From Tillandsia leiboldiana (lineage: Eukaryota; Streptophyta; Magnoliopsida; Poales; Bromeliaceae): a DNA stretch of 64,000 nt. The position numbers were made by a program, and so were the translations under genes. Below the pieces are notes generated by a model. That model worked only from the letters and a program-made list of their open reading frames with translations. It did no database searches and was not told the DNA's origin. The DNA is taken from assembly GCA_029204045.2 (NCBI GenBank), contig CM055066.1:48731863-48795862 (forward strand). The letters are read 5' to 3'. Numbering within the stretch: the stretch's first letter is position 1; the number at the start of each line of letters is the position of its first letter. Positions 10,930 to 23,745 of the stretch are shown piece by piece.

Positions 10930-12069
10930 CTAGTGGTTGTATCTTTTCTAATGTTTCATATATATAGTTGGAATGTTAGGGGACTCAACCCGGGTAAGAG
11001 GGATCTAGTGAAATATGTATCTCTCTTTTCTAGGAAGACAGTGTACTGCTTGCAGGAATCCAAAGTGGAAACAATTTCCCACTCCCTTTTGCATTCGTTC
11101 GTTGGCCCGCATGTCGATAAATGTCATTTCTTAAAGTCCACTGGGGCATCGGGGGAGCTTATCACCTGCTGGAGCTCTAGAGACTTCTCGTGCTTCGAAG
11201 TCTTAGTCCGAAGATTTTTCCTTACAGTGAGGTTGAAACATAACTCCAGCGGCACTCTCTTTTATTTGACGAATGTTTACAGCCCACCTTCGTGGGATGG
11301 GAAGAAAGACTTTTGTACTGAACTTGTCGATCTCAAAGGAGTTTGTAGTGGTCTGTGGGTAATGTGCGGGGATTTTAACTTAACCGGGTGTCAACAAAAG
11401 AGAAAGGGTAAGAGTTGGAGCGGTAAACTTATGTCCATGTTCTCTGACCTCTTAAATAAGTTGGAACTGATAGACATGCCAATGGGTAACCAATGCTACA
11501 CGTGGTCTAATATGCAATGCATACCGATAATAGCAGCCAAACTGGATCGCTTTTTCACGTCCACAGAGTGGGACCAAGCCTTTCCTCTTTCTAAGGTGGC
11601 TGTGCTACCCCGAGTTACGTCAAATCACACACCGATCCTCCTCTCGACTAGTGGGAACAAACCTCCCCGAAGGTTTAGATTTGAAGAAGTGTGGCTTTTG
11701 CGAGAAGACTTCACTTCTAGGATGCCGAAGTGGTGGGCAGAAGTTCCGAGACAATGCACGAGCATTCTCATTTTTACAGCAAAATTAAGGCACTGCAGAA
11801 AGAGATTTAAAGAATGGTGTTCCACAAACTTTCACAGTATATCCAAAACTAAGAAAGAGCTCTCAAAAGAGATCCAAACGATGGACTTACTAGAGGAAAT
11901 GAGTAGCCTCACACCTCTGCAACAGGAGAAGCGTAACCTACTTAAGAAACAATTGTTGTCGATTGTGGTCGAGGAAATTATATCGAAATCTAGAGCCAAG
12001 CAACATTGGCTTAAAGAAGGGGATGCCAATACTAAATTCTTTCATGCGGTAGTAAATGGCAGAAGATAG
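10930..12069 (+). pseudogene. LINE ORF2, APE-like endonuclease domain
   Basis: The frame opens with HIYSWNVRGLN, the first endonuclease motif. LQESK, NVYSPP, the catalytic GDFN, TWSN and LDRFF follow in order. The last motif reads TSNHTPILL, where the family has SDH, so the conserved Asp next to the catalytic His appears changed to Asn. The frame then continues through a linker (SKSRAKQHWLKEGDANTKFF) characteristic of plant LINEs, and ends at a TAG at 12067-12069. This domain nicks target DNA for target-primed reverse transcription. The upstream start in the 10840 frame is probably not the native one. Confidence 0.85.
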
Positions 12070-12229
12070 AGAAATTCAATTGAGGTGGTTGAAGAAAAAG
12101 GAAAAAGAATTTACAAGCCGAGAAAAGAGAATACTATTTTAATAAATTCAAGAAGGTTTTCGCCCCAAACGAAGCTATTAGGGAATCAACAGGAGACTGG
12201 AGCAATATTTTCTGTAACTGTCCGTTATT

Positions 12230-13140
12230 AAGCTCAGAGCAACTTACGACACCTTTCAGTAGGGAAGAGATTAAAAAAAGCCACCTTTCAGTTAGGGGGT
12301 GATAAAGCTCTAGGGCCAGATGGATTTAACTTAAAGTTCTATCAGAAGTTTTGGGAGGTGATTCAAGACGATATCTACAATATTTTTCTGGATTTGTTTG
12401 AAGGGACACTAAACATAGGGCCAGTGGATTATTCTTATATCTATCTAGTCCCCAAGAAAGAAGAGGCTAAAGCTGCAGGGGAATTTAGGCCAATTAGTTT
12501 GCTCAACGAAGTTCAAAAGATCATCTCCAAAGTACTTGCGAATAGGCTTGAAAGGGTACTGGATGTGGTCATATCCCCGACACAGGCAACCTTTGTAAAA
12601 GGGAGGTTGATACTGGACTCCTTTGTTACAGCAAGCAAAATTGTTAACTGGGGCTCAAAATGCAGTGCAGAGTGCTTCAGTATCAAAATAAACTTTGAGA
12701 AGGCCTACAATATGGTGAATTGAGGGTACCTTCTAAAGGTTTTGGGTTGGCTTGGGGCTAATCAAAAGTTGTGTGGCTGGATAGAACAATGTATATCCAA
12801 CGCTAAGGTGGAAATTCTGGTTAATGGGACTCCCTCCAAATGGATCAAAACTAAAAGAGGCTTACAACAGGGAGACCCCCTATCTCCTCTTCTTTTCCTC
12901 CTAGTGGCGGAAGATCTTGCAAGAATGACAGTGAGGGTTGTTCAGAGCAAACTGTTCAGCAGGGTGGCTCCATCTAAGGAGAGTAAGGTCACTATAATAC
13001 AGTACGCAGATGACACAATCTTCTACTGTAAGGCCAAGGAGAGGCAAGTGCGTAATCTTCAGTTTTTGTGGCAACTATTCGAGCTTCTTTACCTGGGAAG
13101 AAGGGAGAGTAGGGGTGGGAGGCTGGCTGAGCTAATAGGA
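12230..13140 (+). pseudogene. LINE ORF2, reverse transcriptase domain
   Basis: RT motifs follow in order: LGPDGFNLKFYQKFW, FRPISLLNEVQKIISKVLAN, QATFVKGRLILD, FEKAYNMVN, then GLQQGDPLSPLLF and the active-site QYADDTIFY near 13003-13029. The domain is broken by TGA at 12721-12723, where the family has a Trp after VN, so TGG to TGA is likely. Frameshifts lie between 12070 and 12300 and after 13080. These breaks make the copy incapable of autonomous retrotransposition. Confidence 0.9.
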
Positions 13141-14602
13141 TGAAAACTGTGCAGTTCCCAATCAGATTCCTTGGACTTCCTCTATCGAACAAAAAAAATA
13201 AAAAATGAGGATTGGTGGATACTCATAAGTAAAATCGAGAAACGGATTGAAGGTTGGCAGGCTAAATTGCTCTCCCAAGGCGGCAGGTTAGTCCTGATCA
13301 GTCCTCACAAGTTTGCCTCTATATTTTTTTTCAATCTTCAAAGCGCCTAAATAGGTGGTTAGTAGAATTGAAGCTCTCAGAAGGGCATTTTTCTGGAAAG
13401 GGGGGTTACCGGTCTCGAGGGGACATTGCTTGGTATAGTGGAAATAGGTGTGCAGGAGTAGGAAGGAGGGCGGGTTGGGAGTCTTGGACCTAGAGAATAT
13501 GAACGTGGCATTACTGACGAAATGGTGGTGGAAACTGCTTTCTGGATGGAACCTCCTATGGGGCCTTCTTATTTTCGGAATTTACTATAATAGAATGAGA
13601 CCCCTAAGAAAAGGGGCCTTTTTCAACCCTTATTCACAGTGGTGGGAAAGCGTGCTGAGGACCAAGGAGGTATTCAAGTGTGGAGTTCACTACGAGCTCG
13701 GGGATGGAGGAAGTGTGGGGTTGTGGTTGGACAAACAAGGGGTATGTCACCTCTTTACTCACAATTTCTGTGCATATTTAAGGACGTAGTGAACAAAAAC
13801 TGTAAGGTGAGAGATTGCTTCGAGAGTGGAGGATAGACGTGCAGTAAGAAACTGAACGGTGTACCATTAAGATCCCAGTGGGACGGTGCAAGGATACGGG
13901 AACTTAGAGCGGTGTTGTCAGATAAGTCTCCCAATAGCGGAAAGGATGTAATTAAGTGGCGGTGGAACAATTCATAAAACTTCTTGGTCAAGTTGACATA
14001 CAATTTTTTGCAAGATGGAGGAGTCAAGGACAATAAATATGATCAACTGTGGCCTACCAAAGCACTGCTAAAAGTGAAAATTTTTGTATGGATAGTCGTG
14101 AAACGTAGGATACTAACCGTGGACAATCTTCTTAAATAGAGGTGGAGTGAAGAGGAGAAGTGCGCTTTTTGTAGGGAGGTCACCGAGACTGTAGATCACC
14201 TCTTCGCTGGATGTGAGGGAGCCAAAGAACTGTTAGGAGGTCAACTATTAAGCAAACAATTTATACGTAACTGCTATTCAATAAATAAACTTTGGGAAGG
14301 TAGCAGCTATAAAGGTGGACATGTAGGAAGGAGGGAAAGAGTGATTATAATATCCTCATGGTGGGCGATTTGGTTGGAGCGGAATAGGAGAATTTTCGAA
14401 AATAAGAGGGCCACCATGAGACAAATGTTGGCAGCGGTGCAGAAGCTGCGTCGCCTCTGGGAAACCTGTTGTTCATAGCGGGCTCTAATTTCAATCTATC
14501 GTTTTTTTTTTTTTTTTTCCTGAGGCCTAGCTGCCTCATTCAGTTGCTTAGCTCAAGGCTATTTAAATGAAGCGGTAGCAAGCTACCTTTTCTAAAAAAA
14601 AA
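13141..14602 (+). pseudogene. LINE ORF2 C-terminal region (zinc-binding) and 3' end
   Basis: Short frames include SRKEGGLGVLDLENMNVALL and LLTKWWWKLL (13450-13560). Further on comes a zf-RVT-like segment, WPTKALLKVKIFVW, with CAFC and DHLFAGC (about 14050-14220). Both are typical of plant LINE C-termini. A T17 run lies at about 14503-14519 and the element ends in CTAAAAAAAAA at about 14592-14602. Several in-frame stops are present, for example the TAG after NLLK near 14138. Confidence 0.75.
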
Positions 14603-15203
14603 GATAAATGAGGAGTACGTTAGATTTCGACAATGGCATGTATATATAGCTCTAAGTGGTATTCTTAGAATAAGATAAATCACTTTATAGGCGTAATGCA
14701 TTATAATGGAAAATCATGACCTAAGGACCTTGCAATTGACAAAAAGCAAGCTCGTAAGGCTACAATGACAGAAGAAAATTCCCACAAGCACAAGTTATTA
14801 GTCGACAACTTATTCGGACGTCTAAGAATGCCTTACGAGATTTTCCACTATGGTTAACAGTGAATTTACTTATCCTGAAGCAAAGGCTATTTCATATCAT
14901 AACTTTCAAAGTGTACTAATTCTATTAAAGAAATCAATGTAAAAGCTAATAATACAAAAACTTCATAATTACATCTCATGTTAGTTTTGAAATGACAGGA
15001 AAATAATATTTCTTAAGGCGAGGAGAAATATCTATCCAACCAAACAAATCTAATGTTTTCCCAACCGTGATTTTGCAAAAGAAAATATCTTGGTGGTTCT
15101 GACTTCTAGTATTCTTCTTTACCTTCACTACTTCCTGTTCTGATCATAAAAGAATTGCTTAATTTGTTTGAAAAGTGCAGGGGTTAAAGATGTTAAATTA
15201 TAT

Positions 15204-15330
15204 GAAACAACTGTTTTCTCCAAAAGCTTCAGCTTTTAGAGAGTAACGGTTGTTTCGTATACTTCAATATGATATCAGAGTAGGAGGTTCTGAGTTCGAG
15301 TCACGCCAGGTTCCAAGCATAATTGATTTT
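15204..15330 (+). repeat. hairpin followed by a tRNA-like (SINE-like) stretch
   Basis: An imperfect stem, GAAACAAC...AAAAGCT / AGCTTTT...GTTGTTTC, spans 15204-15256. It is followed by ATATCAGAGTAGGAGG and GAGTTCGAGTC, resembling pol III A- and B-box sequences of tRNA-derived elements. No target duplication or tail was found, so this is a weak call. Confidence 0.3.
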
Positions 15331-16500
15331 CTCCTATTTAATTCAAATCCATGTCATAGAAAACGATGTTTAAATATTTTTAAATACAGTAATATGAATT
15401 CCACAGCCATCATATTAGACTACAAAATTACCTGCTCGAATATAAACAGGATCTAAATGAGTAGCGCCTAAAGGTGCTAAAACTCAAATTTCTTAACTAG
15501 CAAAACCATACAATTGCCATCAAATTGAAACAGTACATTAACAACAAGAACTAATTAACGAAATCTACAAAAACCAACTCCAAAATCACAGAACAGAAAT
15601 GGTAAATTACACTATTGGTCACTGAATTTACGAAGAAATTTTATTTGGGTCACTAAAGTTCAATTTTTTTCAATTGAAATGCTGAACTTCAATTTCTATT
15701 TCAATAGAGTCTTTTTGTTGAACTCTGTGTAATTTTCTAGTCAAAGTGCAAACCGATAGCCGATTCAGTTGTCCCATCTTCTCTTTTTGTACACCAAGTC
15801 ATTTCTGAGACACGATGGTATGCTAATTCAACTGTTAAACCATCTTTTGGAGATGATATATAGTTGAAAAATAATAATTTTGATATGACCTTGCAGCTGA
15901 ATCATCAGCTGACAATTCATATTTGTGTCATCTCTTGATATCTGACTCATCACTTTGTTAAGAAAATCAAATAGAGTTTCATATGACCCGATTGAAATAT
16001 AAATTAAAAGATTAAGGAAAAGTTCAATCTCTTAATTAAACTAACTAGATTAAAGTTTGTTGACCTAAATTAGGGGTCATAACTTCGAAGTGACCTAAAA
16101 AAAATTTATTATTGGATGGGGGTGGGATGTGCGTCTTAGGCCTTATTTATTATTGGATGGTGGTGGGGTGTGCATCTTACGCTGCCTCATTTAGAATAGT
16201 GTACCCATAGCATTATTTTTTCTTTTTTTTAAAAAAAAAAAAAATTACTATTTGTACATCCTAGAAAGAGTGGGATTGGGTGTAGATTTTACCCCTCCAA
16301 TCCTAGAGTTCACAAAATCTCAAATAATTTTTAGTAAAAATATAAAAATCTTGATATGATAAGTAATAAAATAATGATGAAGTGAAGTGTACCAGTAATA
16401 TGGCTAAAAATAAAAGGCAAATAAATAAATAAAGGCAAGAAAGAAAGAAAGAAGAAATTATAAAAAAAAAAAAAAAAAAAAGGAAATCAAGGGGAAAAAC

Positions 16501-16800
16501 CTGAAGGGCTTTTGAAGGGACTAACCAATCCTCTGGAACTCTAAGATCCTCAACTGGGCCTTCATAACCCTTTTCCATTTCTTCTTTTCCTGCCTCCTCT
16601 TCTGAGCTCAATGAGGAAGATGAGGAGAGACAGGGAATTGGAAGGGGCCATGAATTTGTAGCAGCTGTGAAGAGGAGGAAGTGGATTTTCTGAGAAGATG
16701 ATGCAATTTGGGGGAGTTTTTGGTGGTGGAAGAAAGAGGAAGGCCTAATTCTAATAGAAAGGGTGAGTCCAATGGAATGGAGTGAAGCTCTCATCATCAT
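16501..16800 (-). CDS. exon 1 of a predicted plastid-targeted protein of unknown function
   Basis: This 100-codon exon starts at the first of three adjacent ATG codons (16800). The first ~60 residues are rich in Ser, Ala, Arg and His with almost no acidic residues, as expected for a chloroplast transit peptide. An acidic stretch, SSEEEAGKEEMEKGYEG, then leads into the conserved-looking EDLRVPEDWLVPSKALQ. The exon ends CAG with a GT donor at 16499-16500; the frame beyond becomes poly-Phe and is intronic. It joins exon 2 (832-1101) in phase 0. The two exons are 15.4 kb apart and hold an antisense LINE and a Copia LTR between them. I do not recognise a named family. Confidence 0.72.
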
Positions 16801-16929
16801 CTTCTGGTGAAGCTGTTTCTGGCTGCTGTTCTGTCAGACCGCATTCACTCTTGCTTATCTCAAGACCAGAAGACAGTCATAAGTAAGTAGTCCGTTCCTG
16901 CCTGGGGGCAGTTAAAATATATTTTGGAC
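16801..16929 (-). promoter_or_regulatory. proximal upstream region of the minus-strand gene
   Basis: About 130 bp separates the ATG from the inner border of a hAT-like element. It holds the likely 5' UTR. No convincing TATA box is visible, so the true promoter may lie within the adjacent transposable elements. Confidence 0.35.
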
Positions 16930-17074
16930 TAGGGATGAAAACGGTTGGATTTTTTATAAAATTATATTCGTATTTAGTTTTTTTAGTAGGAAGTTAAATT
17001 TTTGTTGCTATATTTGCTATAAATAAATTCAGATTAAGATATAAGTCAAATTTATATTCACATATTATTTAGAT

Positions 17075-17077
<3 letters not shown>

Positions 17078-17135
<58 letters not shown>
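17078..17135. repeat. (AT)n microsatellite
   Basis: About 29 uninterrupted AT dinucleotides. Such tracts are unstable and prone to assembly error. Confidence 0.95.
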
Positions 17136-17138
<3 letters not shown>

Positions 17139-17359
17139 AGATGCTAGATGTACTTACACCCATCCCATCCTGGGGTGGGGCACCCCAGAATAGGTGAGTG
17201 TAGGATATACACCTCATTTGAGATGTACAGGTAGCACTCTTCATATATATATATATATAAATAAATTAAAATTAGCACAAATAAAACATACAATGCAATT
17301 GAAGGTTTGTAGTTGTATTCAAACTCATATATTTATATTTTATTCAATAAAATTTAATA

Positions 17360-17362
<3 letters not shown>

Positions 17363-17436
<74 letters not shown>
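17363..17436. repeat. (AT)n microsatellite at the left border of the MITE
   Basis: About 37 AT dinucleotides end exactly where the MITE's terminal repeat GGGGCAATTT begins. Confidence 0.95.
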
Positions 17437-18156
<720 letters not shown>

Positions 18157-18241
18157 ATTTTAATATAAAATTTATAATAAAATAAATAAGAAACATAATA
18201 AAAAACTACTTTATGACAATATATATTAATATCCTCTTATA

Positions 18242-19345
18242 TTTTAGTAGTGAAAACGGTTGAATATTCACATATTTCTTAAGAAATCATATTCACTTTT
18301 TTTTTTTTTTTTTTTTGAATGTGAATTCGGATACGAATATACGTTGAATATTAAATTTTAATATCCATATACGCATCCCATCGACAGGGTTTATCCTAAC
18401 CACTTTCACCACTACTTGGTGACTAATCTTAATGTAAGAATTAATTGATTTTGTTATTATTAATATCTAATTTTAAAATTTTAATATTTATAAAATTTAA
18501 ATAATTAATATTGAATGAGTTTATAAATAAAAATAATATATAATTATATGCACTCAAACATTCTGGAAGTAATTATGAATCTACTTACTGGAGCATTATA
18601 ATTTCATGATTTGTACTTAGATTTATTACTTTTATAAAAATTACTAAATCAGTCACACCATACTATTTAGAAAAGTAACAATAATTTTTAAGTCTATAAA
18701 TTTGAATCTAATGGTACATATCAACCTATCACTGCTCTAATTATTATTTTATATAAGAAAAAATATTATAAAAAACAGTATAATTTCTGTCAATAAAAAA
18801 AATATAGAGAACTTATTCCAAAACGTCTCTTAGCTGAGGTAGTTTAATTCTCACATATATTTTTACCAATATTTTATTTAATATATGTTCATATATTTAT
18901 ATGTATATATTAAAATGAAACAAAATCAAAACTCAAACAAGTTAAAAAAGAAAAAAAATTCCCTACTATTTACAGTTATGTCTAAATTTTTTTTAAATTA
19001 TAATTTGATCCAACAGACACAAAAATAAAAATCAATCAAATGAACTCCTTGGACTGAATAAATTCCAAATGAGACATAATGATCATAAAAACTAAAATAT
19101 ATCAAATTTATCATGTATAAGTTTCTACACTTGGTGCAGATAATATTTTTATCCACTTTTCCCACTTGATAGTGGGAAAAATGGTTAGGATAAACTCCCA
19201 AGGAATTCGACATGAGATTCGATAGAATGTGAATATAGATGTCAAAATTTAACACATATTTGTATTCGAATTCGAATTAAAAAAATTTATGGATGAGAAT
19301 ATGGTTTCTTAAACAATCTGACCAAATTCGATCAGCTCATCCTTA
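18242..19345. repeat. pair of inverted related copies (18242-18415 and 19164-19345)
   Basis: The reverse complement of 18242-18415 contains GTGGTTAGGATAAAC, GTATTCGAATTC-like and ATTTCTTAAGAAAT blocks. These align in order with ATGGTTAGGATAAAC, TTGTATTCGAATTC and GGTTTCTTAAACAA at 19164-19345. They look like two oppositely oriented copies of one hAT-related MITE. Confidence 0.5.
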
Positions 19346-20410
19346 AAAGATAAGAGGAATGTTAATATATATATTGTAGAATAATAAAGTGATTATTTAT
19401 TATCCTCTTCGTTTATTTTATTATGAATTTCACGTTAAAATTATATTTATATTTGTTAAAATATTAAATTTTAGTTAATAAAATATAGGTATACAAAGTT
19501 TGAACACGAATGTGGATCTTTAATTACATTGCATATTTTATTTGTACTAAATTTAATTCATATTTATGTATACATATTAGTATATATAATTCGAATATAA
19601 ATCTAACTCATACTTAAATTCGAATCTATTTTAAGCAAATATGGTAATAAAAATTTAATATTCGGCACATATGAGCATCTGAACTCACATTCAAAGAAAA
19701 ATATGAATGTGATTATGATTTTGTTAAAAATCTGACCTTATTCAACCGTTTTCATTCCTACCTTGGAGGCCTAAACCATGCATGTTGACATTTGGCTAGC
19801 CATGTGTAATATGTAGAATGGGCCTCCATTGAAAGCCCATCTGTTAAGCATAGAAAGAGCAGATTTTATAAATTAGTCCTTCTATTTACGGAAAATAAAA
19901 CATTAATACAAATTGGTTCATTTGAAATTAGTTTGATCTTAAATTTGAAACACAAGATCATGTTGGCTTTTGATCAAAAATTAAAATTGTGGATTTAGTT
20001 TTTGAGAAATATTTTTGTTTGGTTTTTTATGTTGAGATTATGTTAATATTTGACGCGCGATGTCATAGACAGTATGTATAAAAGTGTAATATATATAGGA
20101 ATTAATTAATTTAGTTATTATTGATATCCAAATTTAGAACTTAGATTAATATTAAAAGATTTTATACATGATACTAATATGCAATCATATATCTTCAAAC
20201 ACTTTTTAAATTACAATAAATCCACTCACTGGAGCCTATGTGTCTATTGGCAGAAGTTTAAATCTTCTTAACACACTCAATGTCATTTGTATTTTTATCG
20301 TTTATCTTTAAATCTGTTATATTGATAAAAATCTATCAAGTCGGTTATATCATACTATTTAAAAAGTAAACAGGATTTGTAAGCATGTAGGTTCGCATTT
20401 AATAGATGTT
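18420..20410. repeat. diverged direct duplication (about 18420-18750 and 20095-20410)
   Basis: Both parts share AATTAATT-ATTTTGTTATTATT-type sequence, then CACTGGAGC and CATACTATTTA-AAAAGTAA, in the same order and orientation. The function is unknown. The rest of 19761-20412 is AT-rich with no gene seen. Confidence 0.5.
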
Positions 20411-20412
20411 GG

Positions 20413-21059
20413 TGTAAAAAAAATTGTGCCACGTGATAAACAACCTGGCCCACGAGCGTAGCCTATACGTGCAAAGAAGACAAGAATATGTGGTATACTA
20501 AGAACCGAGAAAATGACGTCTGAAAATGAAGAGACTTTAGGCGGGAATGGTTGGAAACGTGGATGAGTAACTTATGCATCTACTAAAGACATGACTGTAG
20601 TTCTACCCATGACGCGAACCGTTCAATAAGCACAAGCTAATAAGAGATTAATATAAATAGTAATTTCTTAACCTATAGGAGTCTTACCTCCTTGAAACAA
20701 GACCACATTTACATTTCTTCCAATTTACAGTTTTCTACCGTAGACTTACTTTCTGCATTTATAGCTTTCCTTGTAGTTTTCATAGAAGTAGATTAACTCG
20801 TAACCCAAGTTTTGCAGTTCTGATTTAGCACATTCAGCCGAATCTTTTATAAAGCCGAGTCTACATAAGCTTTGATTCTCTTCGGATTGGTTGATCAGAA
20901 CCCGGTTGAGTCGATCCCTCATCAACCAAATTACTTGATCCTTAAAAATGTGGCGCATTTGAGGGTCAATTCAGAGACCGATCCACCTCCTGCAGATGAG
21001 CTAGACCTTGATCGTGGGACTCGATCTAGCTCACCTTTGATCCAGTTTCTGTCCAGACA
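20413..21059 (+). mobile_element. probable 5' LTR of a truncated Ty3/gypsy element
   Basis: The segment begins TGTAAAAAAAATTG and ends GTCCAGACA. It is followed directly by TTTTTGGCACGCCCGGTAGG, which has the position and form of a primer-binding region. A TATA-like AATATAAATAG lies near 20651. There is no second LTR or target duplication to confirm the borders. Confidence 0.45.
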
Positions 21060-21115
21060 ATTTTTGGCACGCCCGGTAGGGCTATCAGGTATAGATCCTC
21101 CTTTTCATATTAGAA

Positions 21116-22440
21116 TGGCTGATGACCAATCTCTTCAATTACAGAGTAAAAATATTCCCAGAATATTTGGGAATGAGCCAATTGATACCACCGCAAGTAC
21201 AAGAGATAATCAACCACCTTCAGGTATTGAGAGTAGTGGATATTTTGCTCTTTAAGAACCAACTCTAGCTCAGACACTTGCGCAAATGACATGGGTATTA
21301 AATATCATTAACCAGAGTACTCAATAAGGTTCTACCCGTTTGGATACAATATTGGCAGCAGTCACGACCTCGAATAAGAATATTGTATTGGGCAAATATT
21401 AGCGGGAGGACCTCAAGGACCCCTAGGCTTAAATCAGCCTGGGGGGCAGAAAAATATCAAGCGAATCGCTCAGCTCTTAATCCCGCGACTCAGGTAGCGA
21501 CGCAGCAGTATCCTACGGCTACAGTAAATATGCTGCAACAATAGAAAATACCTTTTCAACTAGCTTTTCGGCCAACGAATGTAAATACTGGGGTTCAATG
21601 AGGACTTCAGCCAGGATTAACTTGGAAGCTACCACCACCTCCTCCACCACCAGTTTTCTAGCCGCAAAATGCAAGCATAAGGGTTGTGGGGTAGAGCTCA
21701 AATGGAGGACAACAATCGAACCCGACATTGAATGTTTCGCCTCAAGCCGAACCAGCTAGGAATCAGACCCAAGCACCTATTCCGATAATAGCTAATAATG
21801 AGCTTTATGCTAAAATTGAGAAGGCGATAAGAAACACCTTTGGTGTAGGTGCAAGGCCAGTTATGCAACCATTATTTCAATCTTTATACCCAGCAAATGT
21901 GGATATAGAACACCCATACTAGGCAAATTGGAAGATGCCAAAGTTTAACATTCTCGGGAGATGAATCCGAAAACACAATTGAACATGTAGCGAGATTCAC
22001 GACCCAGCGCAGAGAAGCGGTCACCAACCCATTTTTGAAGTTAAAATTGTTCAACACATCGTTGACAAAGATAACGTTTATATGGTACATGAGTTTGCTC
22101 CCTAATTCAGTCCGAGAATTAGAGCACAAATTTCACCAACAATTTTATAGATTGGAGCCTAAACTATCAGTGGCCAATCTAGCACAATGTCAACAAAAGT
22201 CGGATAAAACGGTTGATAAATACCTTAACCATTTCAAGGAAGCAAGAAACCGGTGTTTTGTTAGAATGATGGAATCAGAATTTGCCAGGATGGTGTTTAA
22301 TGCTCTGAACTTTAAAATAAAGGACTATTTTGAAGATAAGTTCTTTCCTAATCTATTTGATTTTGGTGTTCGTGTGGTTCGAAAGCGCTAACCAACTATT
22401 CCAAAAGCACGTATTGATAGGAAGAGCGCATCCATCGTAC
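21116..22440 (+). pseudogene. gypsy-type gag fragment (retrotrans_gag domain)
   Basis: A gag-like reading begins ATGGCTGATGACCAATC near 21116. Recognisable pieces are AKIEKAIRNTFGVGARPV, ENTIEHVARFT, FLKLKLFNTSLT, WYMSLLPNSV, HKFHQQFYRLEPKLSVANLA and VDKYLNHFKEARNRC. These are the conserved order of the retrotransposon gag capsid domain as seen in Tat-like gypsy elements. Frameshifts and stops interrupt it, and no protease or polymerase follows. The sequence after ~22440 is cut by a hAT MITE. Gag would form the virus-like particle of the element. Confidence 0.75.
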
Positions 22441-22525
22441 TTAAGGGTTCAGCCACAACACTTCACGAGATTCGACCTGACTCAACCTACCTAGACATTG
22501 GGTCTATTGTTGGGCCTCTTGTCAT

Positions 22526-23351
22526 TAGAGGTGGCAATCCATCTCGCTGTTCGCGAGCCAGCTCGTGTTCGACTCGAAATGAGCTCGAGATCGAATCGCT
22601 CGTTTAGTACAAGAGCCGAATATGAGCCGAATTTTTTAGCTTGTTTAATAAATGAGCCGAACAGGAGCTGGGGTTAGCTCGCTCGTGTTCGGCTCGATAA
22701 AAGCTCGAATACATATATTTTATATTTATATAATTTATAAATATTATATTTATACATATATTAATTATAATTATATATATAATATAGTTTTTTATTATTT
22801 AATTTTTAGCCCAAGTTAAATATAAAATCAAACTCAGTTATAAAAAGGCTCATTTATTTATACTGAGCTAGAATATTTTTAAAAGTAACAAAAAAAATTT
22901 AGCCCTTGAAATTGTCTTTTTGGTCATTTGATCAAAATTTAACAATAATGATTACTTGTGAGACCCACCAATTCAAACACTGTTAGGATTGATTCAATGC
23001 CCAAAAATATTATAGTTCCAATACTTTGGTACTTTTAAAACCATTCTGATCGGACTCTATACATATATATATTATAAATTTTTATTATTTGAATTTTAGA
23101 CCAATCTAATGTAAAGAAACCCATTATTTGTGAATTTTAATTATTAGATTAATATTCTATTTTTTTTTTAATTTTCATTCTACTTTTCACCTAATAACCT
23201 AATATTAGGACTGAAAATCTAACTTATTGTTTGCGAGCCAGCTCATGTTCGGCTCGTTTATTAATGAGCCGAACGCGAGCCGCATTTTTCAGCTCGATAT
23301 TTTAATGAGCCAGCTCCCAGCTCGCTCGTGTTCGGTTCGTTGACACCCCTA
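22526..23351. mobile_element. hAT-type MITE with 8-bp target duplication
   Basis: The left end is TAGAGGTGGCAATCC and the right end, reverse complemented, is TAGGGGTGTCAACGAACC. The flanking octamers CTTGTCAT (22518-22525) and CTTGCCGT (23352-23359) agree at six of eight positions. Long subterminal inverted repeats rich in GAGCCGAA and AGCTCGTGTTCGGCTCG fill both sides around an AT-rich centre. No transposase is present. Confidence 0.8.
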
Positions 23352-23424
23352 CTTGCCGTTGGGTCTATTATGGACCGCACCCCCCACTCAACTTATTGGA
23401 CTCACTCAACTCAACTTATCAGTC

Positions 23425-23745
23425 TGTCACGCACTGAGACCGCCAATTTGGACAGCTCGGGCACGCCAACAGACCCGCCAATCGGACATGATCTCTCTAT
23501 ACCCGAAAGGAACCGAACATCTATCTCAATCAATACTGTACAATGAGATGCAATATCAGAGTGTAAAAATTGCTAAACTAAAAACTTCCATCCATTTAAA
23601 CGAAGAGTGTAATATGAAGCTGAAAGTAAAGTACAAGAGTGAACATCACGATATAGCATTAATTACAACTTTCTATCAACATGTACTACAAAATAATAGT
23701 TACAATTTTCATATTTTTTCTCACAATATATGGTTCACTCAAAAT
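23425..23745 (-). mobile_element. truncated F3 LTR (minus orientation)
   Basis: It starts TGTCACGCACTGAG, the reverse complement of an LTR 3' end. It is collinear with the reverse complement of 56370-56687 through CCGCCAATTTG, the GGGCACGCCAACAGACCCGC block and GGTTCACTCAA. Homology stops near 23745 and an F1 LTR begins. Confidence 0.75.

Larger units (their letters stand above)
7788..14602 (+). mobile_element. full-length, inactivated L1-type LINE
   Basis: A 6.8-kb non-LTR element is bounded by 10-bp target duplications GATAAATGAG (7778-7787 and 14603-14612). It ends in an A-rich tail. ORF1 (zinc knuckles), an APE-type endonuclease, a reverse transcriptase and a C-terminal zinc-binding region follow in the expected order, but are broken by stops and frameshifts. 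It lies antisense within the intron of the minus-strand gene. The first 90 bp contain a 70-bp-spaced repeat of GAGCATCTTTGTC (7789 and 7859), perhaps part of its 5' promoter. Confidence 0.9.
1102..16500 (-). other. single ~15.4-kb intron, filled with transposable elements
   Basis: On the minus strand the inferred donor is CAG|GTTTTTCC (exon 1 ends at 16501) and the acceptor is TTACAG|GAA (exon 2 starts at 1101). The intron hosts a duplicated MITE, two minisatellites, a Copia solo LTR and an antisense L1-type LINE. The remaining stretches (1102-1798, 2467-3690, 14613-15200, 15330-16490) are AT-rich with no coding signal. The splice sites are inferred from frame continuity. Extra small exons inside cannot be excluded, but phase 0 at both ends makes them unnecessary. 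Confidence 0.65.

Noticed and set aside
15250..15456. Possible tRNA gene from the GAGTTCGAGTC box
   Set aside because: No acceptor stem or cloverleaf could be folded; at most a SINE-like remnant.
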